From positions 248,001 through 312,000 of the forward strand of contig NZ_CP102486.1 in assembly GCF_026261605.1 (NCBI RefSeq): 64,000 nt of DNA, read 5' to 3'. Below the pieces are notes generated by a model. It searched no databases. It was not told where the DNA came from and saw nothing but the letters and a program-made list of their open reading frames with translations. The stretch comes from Dechloromonas sp. A34 (GTDB taxonomy: Bacteria; Pseudomonadota; Gammaproteobacteria; Burkholderiales; Rhodocyclaceae). Every line of letters begins with the position of its first letter. Within the stretch, counting starts at the first letter, position 1. Positions 1 to 7,755 of this stretch are shown here, piece after piece. A program made the position numbers and the translations under genes.

Positions 1-8
1 AGAAAGTC

Positions 9-437
9 ATGGACATTGAAATGATCGCCTCGCTCGGCCTGGGCAGCGCCGATGAACTCGCCAATCGGGCGCTCGCCGCCGCCAGCGAGGCCGGCGTCAA
101 GATCTGCGTCGCCGTCGTCGACCGCGCCGGCTACCCGCTAGTCTTCAAGCGCCACCCGGGGGCGCCCTTCCACTCGATCGACATCGCGCTCGACAAGGCC
201 TACACCGTGGTCAGCTTCGGCCCCGCCACCGCCAAATGGGACGCCCGCCTGGCCAAAGGCTCGGAAATGCTGCGCCACGGCCTGATGCAGCGCGAGCGCT
301 TCGTCGGATTCGGCGGCGGCTTGCCGGTCAAGCACGAGGGCGTGCTGGTCGGGGCGATTGGCGTTTCCGGGGGGAGCGAGGCGCAGGATGTGGCGTTTGC
401 TGAGGCGGCGCTGGCGGGGTTGGGTGCTGGCGGGTGA
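9..437 (+). CDS. GlcG/HbpS-family (DUF336) protein
   Basis: The 142-aa product matches the GlcG/HbpS family: small alpha/beta proteins, some of which bind haem and some of which sit in glycolate or diol operons. Family marks seen are the N-terminal helix with ANRAL and AASEAG, the VAVVDRAGYPLV strand pair, the ALDKAYT helix, and the glycine-rich GFGGGLPVK followed by VGAIGVSGG. No signal peptide is visible, so it is probably cytoplasmic. The start has AGAAAG five bases upstream, but the upstream context lies outside the window. The ligand cannot be told from sequence, and nothing next to it suggests a pathway. Confidence 0.8.
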   Translation: MDIEMIASLGLGSADELANRALAAASEAGVKICVAVVDRAGYPLVFKRHPGAPFHSIDIALDKAYTVVSFGPATAKWDARLAKGSEMLRHGLMQRERFVGFGGGLPVKHEGVLVGAIGVSGGSEAQDVAFAEAALAGLGAGG

Positions 438-1117
438 TTTGTCAGGCCTTTGGGAAGTGTCAGTCCCTAGCGTAGGATCCGTCTACCCCGTACACGCTTT
501 TCTCCTCGACGACAGCCCGCCACGCAGCGAGTGCGGGAAGCTCTAGGGCTTGGTCTGCAAGGCGTTTGTTTGCATGCTTCTTTAGTTCCTTCAATGAGCA
601 ATAGGCTTCTATCTTTGAACGGTCGTCAGGAAGCGAATAACGCTGGCCCTTAGTGGAGTCGAAACTGTGACTAAGTATGGCAAGTGAGAAGTCATCGAGC
701 GAAGGGTTCGCGAACTTCATGGCTGCAAATACCTTCGAACACTCACTGGGCGCCACACTGCTCAGTCTCCAAAGAATCAAGCCTGGGTTGCATGTCGTTA
801 ATAATCGGCCTGCTTTGGCGGCTTCCAGGATGTTTTTTGCTAGCTTGTCCGCGAGCCTCGCTTGGGCCTCGGGGGGCAGCGCAGCATTTCATCTTGCTTC
901 TTATCGAATAGATAGCTGTCCGAGAATAGCTCTATGGCAACCGTGAGGTTGTTGGGATCGAGAACGATCTTCTCGGCCAGATTCGCCTCTTGGCCGGTAG
1001 CAGCGGCCTTGACGATCAGTCGAATGGCTCTTACTGCCACATCCTCGACCGGCAACCGGAAAAACCCGGAACGGTCTTTCGACCTCGCCGGAAACGGCTC
1101 TATATCAGCCAAACGTG

Positions 1118-1125
1118 CGATGTCC
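1118..1125. repeat. IS66 target-site duplication, left copy
   Basis: CGATGTCC lies directly outside the left end of the IS66-family element and is repeated exactly at 3504-3511. Eight bases is the usual duplication length for IS66. Confidence 0.93.
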
Positions 1126-1147
1126 GTAAGCGCCCGGCGAACTCAGG

Positions 1148-2722
1148 TCAGTCGGTGATTTGAGGTTGCCAGCGGTGCGGCAGCAGGTCGCCGACGCGGC
1201 TTGCCGGTTGGGTCGGCAGGCGGGTCAGGACATCCTTCAGGTAAGCCAAAGGCTCGTGACCATTGAGCTTGGCGGATTGGATCAGGCTCATGATCGCGGC
1301 GGCGCGTTTGCCGGCGCGCAAGCTGCCGGCAAATAACCAGTTCTTGCGGCCGAGCGCGATCGGCCGGATCTGATTCTCGATCCAGTTGTTATCGATCGGC
1401 ACCTGGCCATCCGTTAGGTAATGCGTCAGCGCCACCCAGCGTTTCAGGCTGTAGTCGATCGCCCTGGCGGTCCCCGAGCCATTGGGTACCACCTGTCGTT
1501 GCCGGGTCAACCAGGCATGCAATTCATCGGCAATCGGTCGGGCTTTCGCCTCCCGAATTCGTCGTCGCTCATCGATGTCGAATCCGGCAGCTTCCTGCTC
1601 GACCCCATAGAGTTTGCCGAAACAATCCAGTGCCTCGCCGGCGATCAGGCTCTGCTTCTGGCTGTGTAGCTCGAAGAACTTGCGCCGGGCATGCGCCATG
1701 CAGCCGGCTTCAGTCAACCCATTGGCCAGCAGTGCCTTGTAGCCTGAGTAATCATCGCAAATCAGTGTGCCGCGCCAGTCACCCAGGAATTCCTGGGCGT
1801 GCCTGCCGGCACGGCTTTCAGCAAAGTCATAGATCACCGCCTTGGTCGGCTCGAAGGCGCCGATGCTGTAGGACCAGAGGTAGGCTCGATGCGTCTTGCC
1901 AGCCCCCGGATCAAGCATGGCCACCGGCGTTTCATCGGCATGCAGCACCCGATGCCCGAGCATCTCATCCTTCAGGGCATCGACCAGGGGCTGGAGTGCC
2001 ACACCGCATTTCCCTACCCACTGGGCGAGTGTCGATTGCGGAATGGCCAGTCCGGCCCGACCGAAGATCGCTTCCTGACGATAGAGCGGCAGATGGTCGA
2101 GGTATTTGGCAACCAGCACCTGCGCGAGCAAGCCGGTCGTCGGAATACCCTTGTCGATAACGTGCGCCGGAACAGGCGCCTGGATCAGCGTTTCGCACTG
2201 CCCGCAGACCCACTTGCCACGAATGTGGCGCTCGACGCTGAAGACGCCTGGCGTGTAATCGAGCTTCTCGGCCACATCCTCGCCGATGCGCTTCATCGTG
2301 CAGCCGCAAGGGCAGACCGTGGATTCAGGCTCATGATGAATGTCGGCACGCGGCAGACTCGCCGGCAGCGGCTGGCGTTTGGCCTGGCCTTTCGCCTTCG
2401 GTGGCGTCGGCGACAGTTGTGCGAGTTCTTCTTCCATCGCCGCCAGATCGGCATCGATGGTTTCCTCGAATAGTTGCGCCTGCTCGACCGGCCAGTGCTC
2501 GGTCTTGACCCCGAAGCGCCAGCGCTTGTGCATCGCCAGTTCATGCGTGAGTTTGTCGATCTTGGCTTGGCGCCAGTCCAACTCGCGGTCTTTCTCGACC
2601 AGCAGGCGACGCAGTTCGTCAGCGCTGAGTTGGTCGAGGTGGGTTGGCAAGGACATGGCCGGCATGATGCCGTCCGCCGCCCGATCTGACCATCGTGGAC
2701 TTCCCCAATGGTGGACCGTCAA
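1148..2722 (-). CDS. tnpC: IS66 family transposase TnpC
   Basis: This 524-aa DDE transposase carries out IS66 transposition. Visible parts are an N-terminal leucine-rich coiled segment (about residues 28-65), a Cys-rich zinc-binding stretch (CPCGCTMKRIG, then VCGQCE), and the DDE catalytic residues in HADETPVAML, ICDDYSGYK and the late NWIENQIRP. The C-terminal GRKNWLFAGS motif is typical of the family. Its ATG overlaps the tnpB stop by four bases (ATGA), implying coupled translation. MSLPTHLDQL, 22 codons in, is an alternative start that matches many homologues better. Confidence 0.95.
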   Translation of the reverse strand: MTVHHWGSPRWSDRAADGIMPAMSLPTHLDQLSADELRRLLVEKDRELDWRQAKIDKLTHELAMHKRWRFGVKTEHWPVEQAQLFEETIDADLAAMEEELAQLSPTPPKAKGQAKRQPLPASLPRADIHHEPESTVCPCGCTMKRIGEDVAEKLDYTPGVFSVERHIRGKWVCGQCETLIQAPVPAHVIDKGIPTTGLLAQVLVAKYLDHLPLYRQEAIFGRAGLAIPQSTLAQWVGKCGVALQPLVDALKDEMLGHRVLHADETPVAMLDPGAGKTHRAYLWSYSIGAFEPTKAVIYDFAESRAGRHAQEFLGDWRGTLICDDYSGYKALLANGLTEAGCMAHARRKFFELHSQKQSLIAGEALDCFGKLYGVEQEAAGFDIDERRRIREAKARPIADELHAWLTRQRQVVPNGSGTARAIDYSLKRWVALTHYLTDGQVPIDNNWIENQIRPIALGRKNWLFAGSLRAGKRAAAIMSLIQSAKLNGHEPLAYLKDVLTRLPTQPASRVGDLLPHRWQPQITD

Positions 2723-3048
2723 ACAATCCGGATCACACCGCCGTCAGCCAGTCGTTCCCATGGCAGACCGAGGACGAGTGCATCAAACTGCGGCCGGCTG
2801 AGCTCGACGCTGCTGTTGCCGTGCCGCCAGCAGAATCGCCCCTGATTGAGCCGACGGTTCGCTAGCCAGATACCGTATCCATCATGGACCAGCACTTTCA
2901 TCCGGTTGGCTCGGCGATTGGCAAACAGATAGGCATGGTGGGGTCGGGCTTCGCCAAACATCGAGACGACCCGGGCCAGGATCGTCTCGGTCCCCGCCCG
3001 CATATCCAGCGGCGTGGTCGATAACCACAGGGCATCGACCCGAATCAC
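2719..3048 (-). CDS. tnpB: IS66 Orf2-like accessory protein TnpB
   Basis: TnpB is the small accessory protein of IS66 elements, needed for efficient transposition in studied members. The core reads IRVDALWLSTTPLDMRAG, then FANRRANRMKVLVHDGYGIWL, a diagnostic IS66 Orf2 pattern. I place the start at GTG 3048, which overlaps the tnpA stop as GTGA and yields 109 aa beginning M-IRVDALW as in relatives. An ATG at 3102 would add 18 residues that match nothing. The gene ends inside the tnpC start codon. Confidence 0.9.
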   Translation of the reverse strand: MIRVDALWLSTTPLDMRAGTETILARVVSMFGEARPHHAYLFANRRANRMKVLVHDGYGIWLANRRLNQGRFCWRHGNSSVELSRPQFDALVLGLPWERLADGGVIRIV

Positions 3049-3419
3049 CGTAGCCAATCTCGCAACCAGGCGGCGCAATCGCTCGCCGCCTGTCCAGGCC
3101 ATTCAATCTTCACCGCCGTGTTGCCACGCCGAACTTCGATCCGAATGTCGGGGATACTTGAGACGATGGGTGGCATCGGTACCGGCACAAAGGCGGGTTC
3201 TGTGCCGCGCGCCGGTGAAATCGACCGTGCCGGCAGGCTGCGGCTCGGTGGCTCAATGCCCCGTTCCCGCATCCAGCGACGGACCTGATTCGCATTGACG
3301 CTATTGGCCAACGCAATGCCGGCAACTGAAGCGCCGGCCTCACAACAGGCAGCAATCACTGCCTGCTTGAACTCCTCGGGGTGAGTCCGCCTGCGGCGGC
3401 TCGGCTTCTTAACTTCCAT
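3045..3419 (-). CDS. tnpA: IS66 accessory protein TnpA (transposase/orfA family, helix-turn-helix)
   Basis: The 124-aa first ORF of the element has an N-terminal helix-turn-helix of the transposase-8/IS66 OrfA type: RRRTHPEEFKQAVIAAC, then GASVAGIALANSVNANQVRRW. It probably binds the element ends. The C-terminal half (RIEVRRGNTAVKIEWP) is the usual IS66 TnpA tail. It is first in the tnpABC operon and overlaps tnpB by four bases. Confidence 0.92.
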   Translation of the reverse strand: MEVKKPSRRRRTHPEEFKQAVIAACCEAGASVAGIALANSVNANQVRRWMRERGIEPPSRSLPARSISPARGTEPAFVPVPMPPIVSSIPDIRIEVRRGNTAVKIEWPGQAASDCAAWLRDWLR

Positions 3420-3503
3420 CGATCGTGTCCACCATCTTTTTTAGTGGACACTATCTTCACGGTCTAAGCCGTCAATTCACAGATGAGTTCGCCGGGCGCT
3501 TAC

Positions 3504-3511
3504 CGATGTCC
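3504..3511. repeat. IS66 target-site duplication, right copy
   Basis: CGATGTCC directly follows the right inverted repeat of the IS66-family element and matches 1118-1125 exactly. Keeping one copy and removing the element restores the KAP reading frame. Confidence 0.93.
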
Positions 3512-4698
3512 AGGCAGAGCCTCTCAATATCATCAACACCCCTAGCAGCTATGGCCTCGGCAACGTCACCGATACATTCCAAAAATTCGAGGCAGTTTTG
3601 CTGTGTTAGCGCGCTAACAATTTGGCTTCTCTGGTCAGCGTGAATCAGGTAACGGCGAGCCATGACGAAGCTAACGTCGGCACCGCTGACATGAAGCTGA
3701 AGCGCAACAAGCAGTCGCGCTGGCGCCGCGATATGCCCCTCGACATCGAGCACACGTCCCATCGTAAATTCATCATCTGCCCGTGCCGTGAGAGGAAACA
3801 GGCGATGTACCAACCTGCGAACGGCACTCGGTTTGCTGCACTGGTCAAATGCCACATCGCGATCTGTTGCTCCCTCCTTGATAAGGTCCTCGCTCTTCTT
3901 AAAGAGAGCACGATCTGCAGGTAGTAATCCCACAAACCATCGAGGCTCCATACGCATGAGTTCGTAGACGCTTGGTGCTTTTACCATTAGCGCTGCGAAC
4001 CCAATGATGTCTGCCAACACCACCTCTCCGCGCAGCATGGGTTCGATGACTGCGACGGTGTTAAAGACTCGCGCGAAGTCTCGTGGCTGCTCCAGTAGTT
4101 CGCGTAGACCAGAGAAGTACAACTCCCCTAACCGGTCCTGGGAATTGGCAAAGTAGGGCCTGTCTGCGTCGAGATGCAGTCGTGCGAGAGCGTCGTTGAT
4201 GAGGGCGCCACGAGCTTCCAGACTGATAGCGGGCAGTGGAAGCCGTAGCTGGACGACCTTGTCCAGGTACGTCGTTGAGCGTGGCACATTGACCGCCTTC
4301 AATGCGTCGCTCACGTACTCCGGGTCCCAGGCCAGGACGTAGCCCACATTCGGTAAGTCGCCAACCGCTTTGACGATACGGACCATCTCGAACACTTCGG
4401 ACGGGAATAGACGGTCGATGTCATCAATGAAGACGATAACCGGTCGCCCGAAGCGTCGCAGTGCCTCCTCAACCTTTTTCTTCCTGACCTCGATATCAGG
4501 TGTTTTATAGCTAGCTACCGAGTCGACCGTTTCACCAGTAGACTCAATGACGGTCTTAACCAGCGATGCCCAGGGTTCTGCGCCCGGGACCAACTTGATG
4601 AAGTCGAAAATCTTGGCGTAGGCCTTGAGCTCGCGGGCGACCTTCTTACCGTTGGTAGCATGGTCGGCAAGCTTTACCTCGGAGGCAATCTTCGAGAG

Positions 4699-4702
4699 GA
4701 AG
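4699..4702. repeat. IS3 target-site duplication, left copy
   Basis: GAAG precedes the left inverted repeat and recurs at 6021-6024 just after the right one. Keeping one copy restores the KAP frame. Confidence 0.8.
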
Positions 4703-4741
4703 TGAATCGCCCCGGTTTCCGTGGAGGCCGGTTGGTTTAAG

Positions 4742-5848
4742 TCAGGCCACGATGGCGGCCTGATCGGCGAGTTGCCTGTAGTAGTTTGCCTCAGCTTCTG
4801 CGGGGGGGATATAGCCAATCGGTTCAAGCAGCCTGTGGTGGTTAAACCAAGACACCCATTCCAGAGTTGCCAGCTCCACGGATTCCCTGGTTTTCCAAGG
4901 GGCGCGCCGGTGGATCATCTCCGCCTTGTACAAGCCATTAATCGTCTCGGCTAGCGCGTTGTCGTAGCTGTCGCCCTTGCTGCCGACTGATGGCTCAATC
5001 CCGGCTTCGGCCAGTCGCTCGCTGTAGCGGATCGAGACGTACTGCGAGCCCCTGTCCGAGTGGTGGATCAAGGCCTCGTCGGGACTCGGCTGACGGGCGT
5101 ACAGCGCCTGTTCCAGCGCATCGAGCACGAAGTCCGTATGCATGGAACTGCTCACTCGCCAACCCACGATACGGCGGGCAAAAACGTCGATGACAAAAGC
5201 CACATATAACCAGCCTTGCCAGGTCGAGACATAGGTGAAGTCCGAGACCCACAACTGATTGGGACGGTCGGCCTTGAACTGTCGATTGACCCGATCCAGC
5301 GGGCAAGCCGCTTTGCTGTCGCTGATCGTGGTGCGCACCACCTTGCCGCGCATGACTCCGCGCAAACCTTGACGCCGCATGAGTCGCTCGACCGTACAAC
5401 GGGCCACCGCGATGCCTTCGCGGTTCAGTTGCCGCCAGACCTTGTCGGCACCATAGACCTGCAGGTTGGCCTGCCAGACGCGCTTGATCTCGGGCACTAA
5501 CACCTCGTCACGCCGCACTCTCTGACTGCGCTGTTCAGGATTGCGCCGCCGAGCGACATGACGCCGGTAGCCCGACGGGGCAATCTGCAATTGCCTGCAG
5601 ATCGGCTCGACCCCGAAGGCAGCACGATGCTCGTCGACGAAAGACCTCAAGACTTGAATCGGCGGTCGAGCTCCGCCTGGGCGAAAAACGCGCTGGCAAG
5701 CTTGAGGATCTCGTTGGCTTTGCGCAGCTCTTTGACCTCGCGCTCCAGTTCCTTGACACGCTTCTGGTCCGCCGTGGTCGGCCCTTCGCGCTGGCCGGCA
5801 TCTCGTTCGTGCTGACGCACCCAGGTCAGCAGCGTCTGCGGCGTGCAA
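4742..5848 (-). CDS. IS3 family transposase OrfB (rve integrase core)
   Basis: OrfB carries the DDE integrase catalytic core: the first D in VSDFTYV, the second in HHSDRGSQY and the glutamate in [14 protein letters not shown], with the 35-residue D-E spacing of IS3. Upstream are the HTH_21 region ([19 protein letters not shown]) and [13 protein letters not shown]. The frame is open from 5848 and overlaps orfA for 202 nt in the -1 frame, so the active transposase is expected to be an OrfAB fusion made by ribosomal slippage. A T run in the overlap (TTTTTC) is one possible slip site, but I could not fix it. Confidence 0.92.
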   Translation of the reverse strand: MHAADAADLGASARTRCRPARRADHGGPEACQGTGARGQRAAQSQRDPQACQRVFRPGGARPPIQVLRSFVDEHRAAFGVEPICRQLQIAPSGYRRHVARRRNPEQRSQRVRRDEVLVPEIKRVWQANLQVYGADKVWRQLNREGIAVARCTVERLMRRQGLRGVMRGKVVRTTISDSKAACPLDRVNRQFKADRPNQLWVSDFTYVSTWQGWLYVAFVIDVFARRIVGWRVSSSMHTDFVLDALEQALYARQPSPDEALIHHSDRGSQYVSIRYSERLAEAGIEPSVGSKGDSYDNALAETINGLYKAEMIHRRAPWKTRESVELATLEWVSWFNHHRLLEPIGYIPPAEAEANYYRQLADQAAIVA

Positions 5849-5970
5849 CCGATCTTGACCGCAATGGATTCAACGGCTGACCACAGCGACGGATGATCGG
5901 CACGGCTTTCGGCAACCATGCGCACGGCGCGCTCACGAAATTCGGGGGAGAACTTAACTGACTTCTTCAT
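5647..5970 (-). CDS. IS3 family transposase OrfA (helix-turn-helix)
   Basis: This 107-aa protein binds the element ends. It has the IS3 OrfA helix-turn-helix ([31 protein letters not shown]) followed by a leucine-zipper-like coil ([21 protein letters not shown]) used for dimerisation. It ends with [13 protein letters not shown], the usual point just before the switch into OrfB. Its start is 50 bp inside the right inverted-repeat end. Confidence 0.93.
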   Translation of the reverse strand: MKKSVKFSPEFRERAVRMVAESRADHPSLWSAVESIAVKIGCTPQTLLTWVRQHERDAGQREGPTTADQKRVKELEREVKELRKANEILKLASAFFAQAELDRRFKS

Positions 5971-6020
5971 GGCTCTATCTTCTCAAGAGTTAGAGCCTCC
6001 ACCAAACCCGGGGCGATTCA

Positions 6021-6024
6021 GAAG
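6021..6024. repeat. IS3 target-site duplication, right copy
   Basis: GAAG immediately follows the right end of the IS3-family element, matching 4699-4702. Confidence 0.8.
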
Positions 6025-6526
6025 TGACGCAGCAGCGCGTCGCGGTCACCGACAAGCCAGGGGTTGAAGTGCACAATAACTGGCGCGGGGTTCTTGGTTC
6101 GAAGCAGCGCCTCCATCATGGCCAGTGTTGACGTCTTACCGCTTCCCCAAGCGCCTTCGACTGATATGACAAACCCGGCCATTGAGCTCACTCGTCCCAA
6201 GGCATTGACCGCAGCCTGCGCGTAACCTTGGCGCCCAAGCTTATCAGCTATGAGTGCATCTTTCGGGCTTAGTGGCCGGTCGAAGCCGAGCTCCACGTTC
6301 TGGTCGTTCGAATTCTCCATGTTCTTCTTCTCTGTTCGATTGGGTAGCTGTTGGACCCATATCCTAGTCGATTGTACGCACGCGGCATCAGGACCAGAGG
6401 CCGCCTATGACCCGACAGTTGTCTGTTATGTGGCGAAAGGTTGCGATAGCTGACCGGACCACTTTGGCGCATATTCGGGAGATGCTTACTTTACGGATCG
6501 GGCAATAGCCAACGAGGGAGGGGAAG

Positions 6527-6970
6527 ATGGACGAATTCATGCAAGCCGCCATGGCGGAGGCCCTGGCCGGGTTGGGCGAGGGCGGCATTCCGATCGGGTC
6601 GGTCCTCGTGCATCGCGGCGTCATTCTCGGTCGCGGCCACAATCGGCGCGTGCAGCAGGGCAGCGCGATCCGGCACGGCGAAATGGATGCCCTGGAAAAC
6701 GCCGGTCGGCAGCCGGCCGATGTCTATCGGGAGTCCGTCCTCTATACGACCTTGTCGCCCTGTGCGATGTGCAGCGGGGCGATTCTGCTTTATGGTATTC
6801 CCCGGGTGGTCGTTGGCGAAAACCGGACCTTTCTGGGCGAGGAGGATTTGCTGCGCTCCCGGGGCGTGCAGGTGGAGGTCCTCCAGGACTCGACCTGCAT
6901 GGCCATGATGCAGGGCTTCATCGCCAGCAATCCGAGACTCTGGAATGAGGATATTGGCGAAACCGACTGA
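6527..6970 (+). CDS. cytosine deaminase-like nucleoside deaminase (yeast FCY1 type)
   Basis: The 147-aa protein belongs to the zinc-dependent CMP/dCMP deaminase fold. HGEMDALENAG supplies the zinc His and the proton-shuttling Glu, and SPCAMCSG supplies the two zinc Cys. The overall match is to the yeast cytosine deaminase FCY1: GGIPIGSVLVHRG, RGHNRRVQQGSA, LYTTLSPCAMC, YGIPRVVVGEN and the C-terminal WNEDIGE, whose Trp and Asp contact the base in the yeast enzyme. It probably converts cytosine to uracil for pyrimidine salvage, but related bacterial enzymes act on other bases. A strong GAGGGAGGGG precedes the ATG. It stands alone, convergent with the next gene. Confidence 0.85.
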   Translation: MDEFMQAAMAEALAGLGEGGIPIGSVLVHRGVILGRGHNRRVQQGSAIRHGEMDALENAGRQPADVYRESVLYTTLSPCAMCSGAILLYGIPRVVVGENRTFLGEEDLLRSRGVQVEVLQDSTCMAMMQGFIASNPRLWNEDIGETD

Positions 6971-6999
6971 GCGGGTGCCGAGAACGTCGGGCTCGCCGT

Positions 7000-7566
7000 T
7001 CAGCGAATCAGCAGCCGCTTGAACCAGCGCGTTTCCGGCGCGATCTCCGAACGGTCCACCGGTCCGTAGGGCGGCGTCGAAGGGTCGGCGGGTGGGGCGC
7101 CGATCTGGGCCAGATCGACGGCCTCCGGTGTGCCGACCAAACCTTGGTCGGTTAGTTGCAGGCGGTAATAGAGGCCATTCCAGAGTATGGCGCCGAATTC
7201 CTTCTGCGCCTTGAATAGGAACAACAGCGAGTGTTCGAGCCAGCGCAGGTCGGCCGCGCTGACCGTACGCGGATTCGCGTAAGGGTAGGGCACATGGCAC
7301 TGGATTTCGCTCTGCCCCTCGAGACACTTGAATTCCTTCATCGACAGGAAATAGTCCTTGAAGACCTGGTGATCGAGCTTGATCTCGAACTGAGTCAGCT
7401 CACCCGCCGGCTTGAAGACTATCGTCCCCAGACGAAGCGGACTGCCTTCGCGGGGTTCGATGAGCAGCGTTTTTTCGCCGCGCATTTCCCAGGCCAGTGC
7501 CGGCCATGCGAACAGCAGCGGCAGGGCAAGCAGTCCGCAGGCAATCTTTCCGGCCAGTGTCTTCAT
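7000..7566 (-). CDS. exported protein of unknown function
   Basis: I do not recognise this 188-aa protein. It begins with a clear signal peptide (MKTLAGKIACGLLALP, then hydrophobic residues and AWPALA before the cut), so it should be periplasmic. The mature part is mixed beta with one Cys pair (FKCLEG, IQCHVPYP) and a Pro-rich segment (ADPSTPPYGPVD) near the C-terminus. The start at 7566 is preferred over an upstream one at 7602 because it gives the signal peptide and has AGAGGGA 8 nt upstream. Confidence 0.7.
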   Translation of the reverse strand: MKTLAGKIACGLLALPLLFAWPALAWEMRGEKTLLIEPREGSPLRLGTIVFKPAGELTQFEIKLDHQVFKDYFLSMKEFKCLEGQSEIQCHVPYPYANPRTVSAADLRWLEHSLLFLFKAQKEFGAILWNGLYYRLQLTDQGLVGTPEAVDLAQIGAPPADPSTPPYGPVDRSEIAPETRWFKRLLIR

Positions 7567-7684
7567 TGCATTCCCTCTCTTCGTCGTCGCGCTGATTGGC
7601 AACCGGCCATTCGCCGCTGGCTTGCCTTTCCGGGTTCGCCCACTAACATGAATATACGTTGTTTATTTGTGTGCTGTAGCGCTC

Positions 7685-7706
7685 CCGGTGCCGTCTCCGG
7701 CACCGG
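7685..7706. repeat. perfect inverted repeat upstream of the EAL-domain gene
   Basis: CCGGTGCCG, a TCTC loop, and CGGCACCGG form a perfect 9-bp stem in the 189-bp gap between two divergent genes, 50 nt before the ATG of the EAL gene. There is no T run on either side, so it is not a plain terminator. It could be an operator or an RNA hairpin in the leader. Confidence 0.5.
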
Positions 7707-7755
7707 AAAACAGAGAAAGCGGTAAGCCAATCTGAAAGGCTCGTGTGGAGGGGCA

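Larger units (their letters stand above)
1126..3503 (-). mobile_element. IS66-family insertion sequence (2378 bp, complete)
   Basis: The ends are inverted repeats beginning GTAAGCGCCCGGCGAACTCA; 20 bases match perfectly. It encodes the usual tnpA-tnpB-tnpC trio in overlapping order on the minus strand and is flanked by a perfect 8-bp duplication CGATGTCC. All three frames are open, so it looks complete and recently inserted. It lies in the C-terminal part of the KAP NTPase gene and in the same orientation as that gene. About 80 bp between the tnpA start and the right end would hold the element's own promoter; I saw no clear -35/-10 pair. Confidence 0.95.
4703..6020 (-). mobile_element. IS3-family insertion sequence (1318 bp, complete)
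   Basis: Inverted repeats of about 26 bp start TGAATCGCCCCGG and run through GTGGAGGC at both ends with a few mismatches (4703-4728 and 5995-6020). A 4-bp GAAG duplication flanks it. It encodes overlapping orfA and orfB in different frames on the minus strand, the normal IS3 design with programmed frameshifting. It splits the KAP NTPase gene between its Walker A and Walker B parts. Both ORFs look intact. Confidence 0.95.
460..6320 (-). pseudogene. KAP-family P-loop NTPase, split by two insertion sequences and one frameshift
   Basis: Four fragments on the minus strand form one gene: 6320-6021, 4698-3504, 1117 to about 876, and about 870-460. The first has Walker A GAWGSGKTS (residues 56-64). 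The second has Walker B VIVFIDDIDRLFP. This is the layout of KAP NTPases (PF07693), predicted ATPases often membrane-linked and sometimes found in defence loci. Removing each IS with one copy of its target duplication rejoins the frame exactly (RHF/LSKIAS and CLDI/ARLADIE). Adding one base to the C run at 871-876 restores CPPEAQARLADKL. The rebuilt gene is 2154 nt, 718 codons. The start is ATG at 6320 with AGAAGAAG upstream. No transmembrane pair is evident. As it stands only a 100-aa N-terminal piece could be made. The specific function is unknown. Confidence 0.85.

Noticed and set aside
460..1112. Two short minus-strand ORFs (840-1112 and 460-780) as separate genes
   Set aside because: They read as the continuous C-terminus of the KAP NTPase once one C is added at 871-876 and the IS66 element is removed.
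1126..6020. Composite transposon formed by the two IS elements
   Set aside because: The elements are from different families, have their own target duplications, and the DNA between them is just the middle of the KAP gene.
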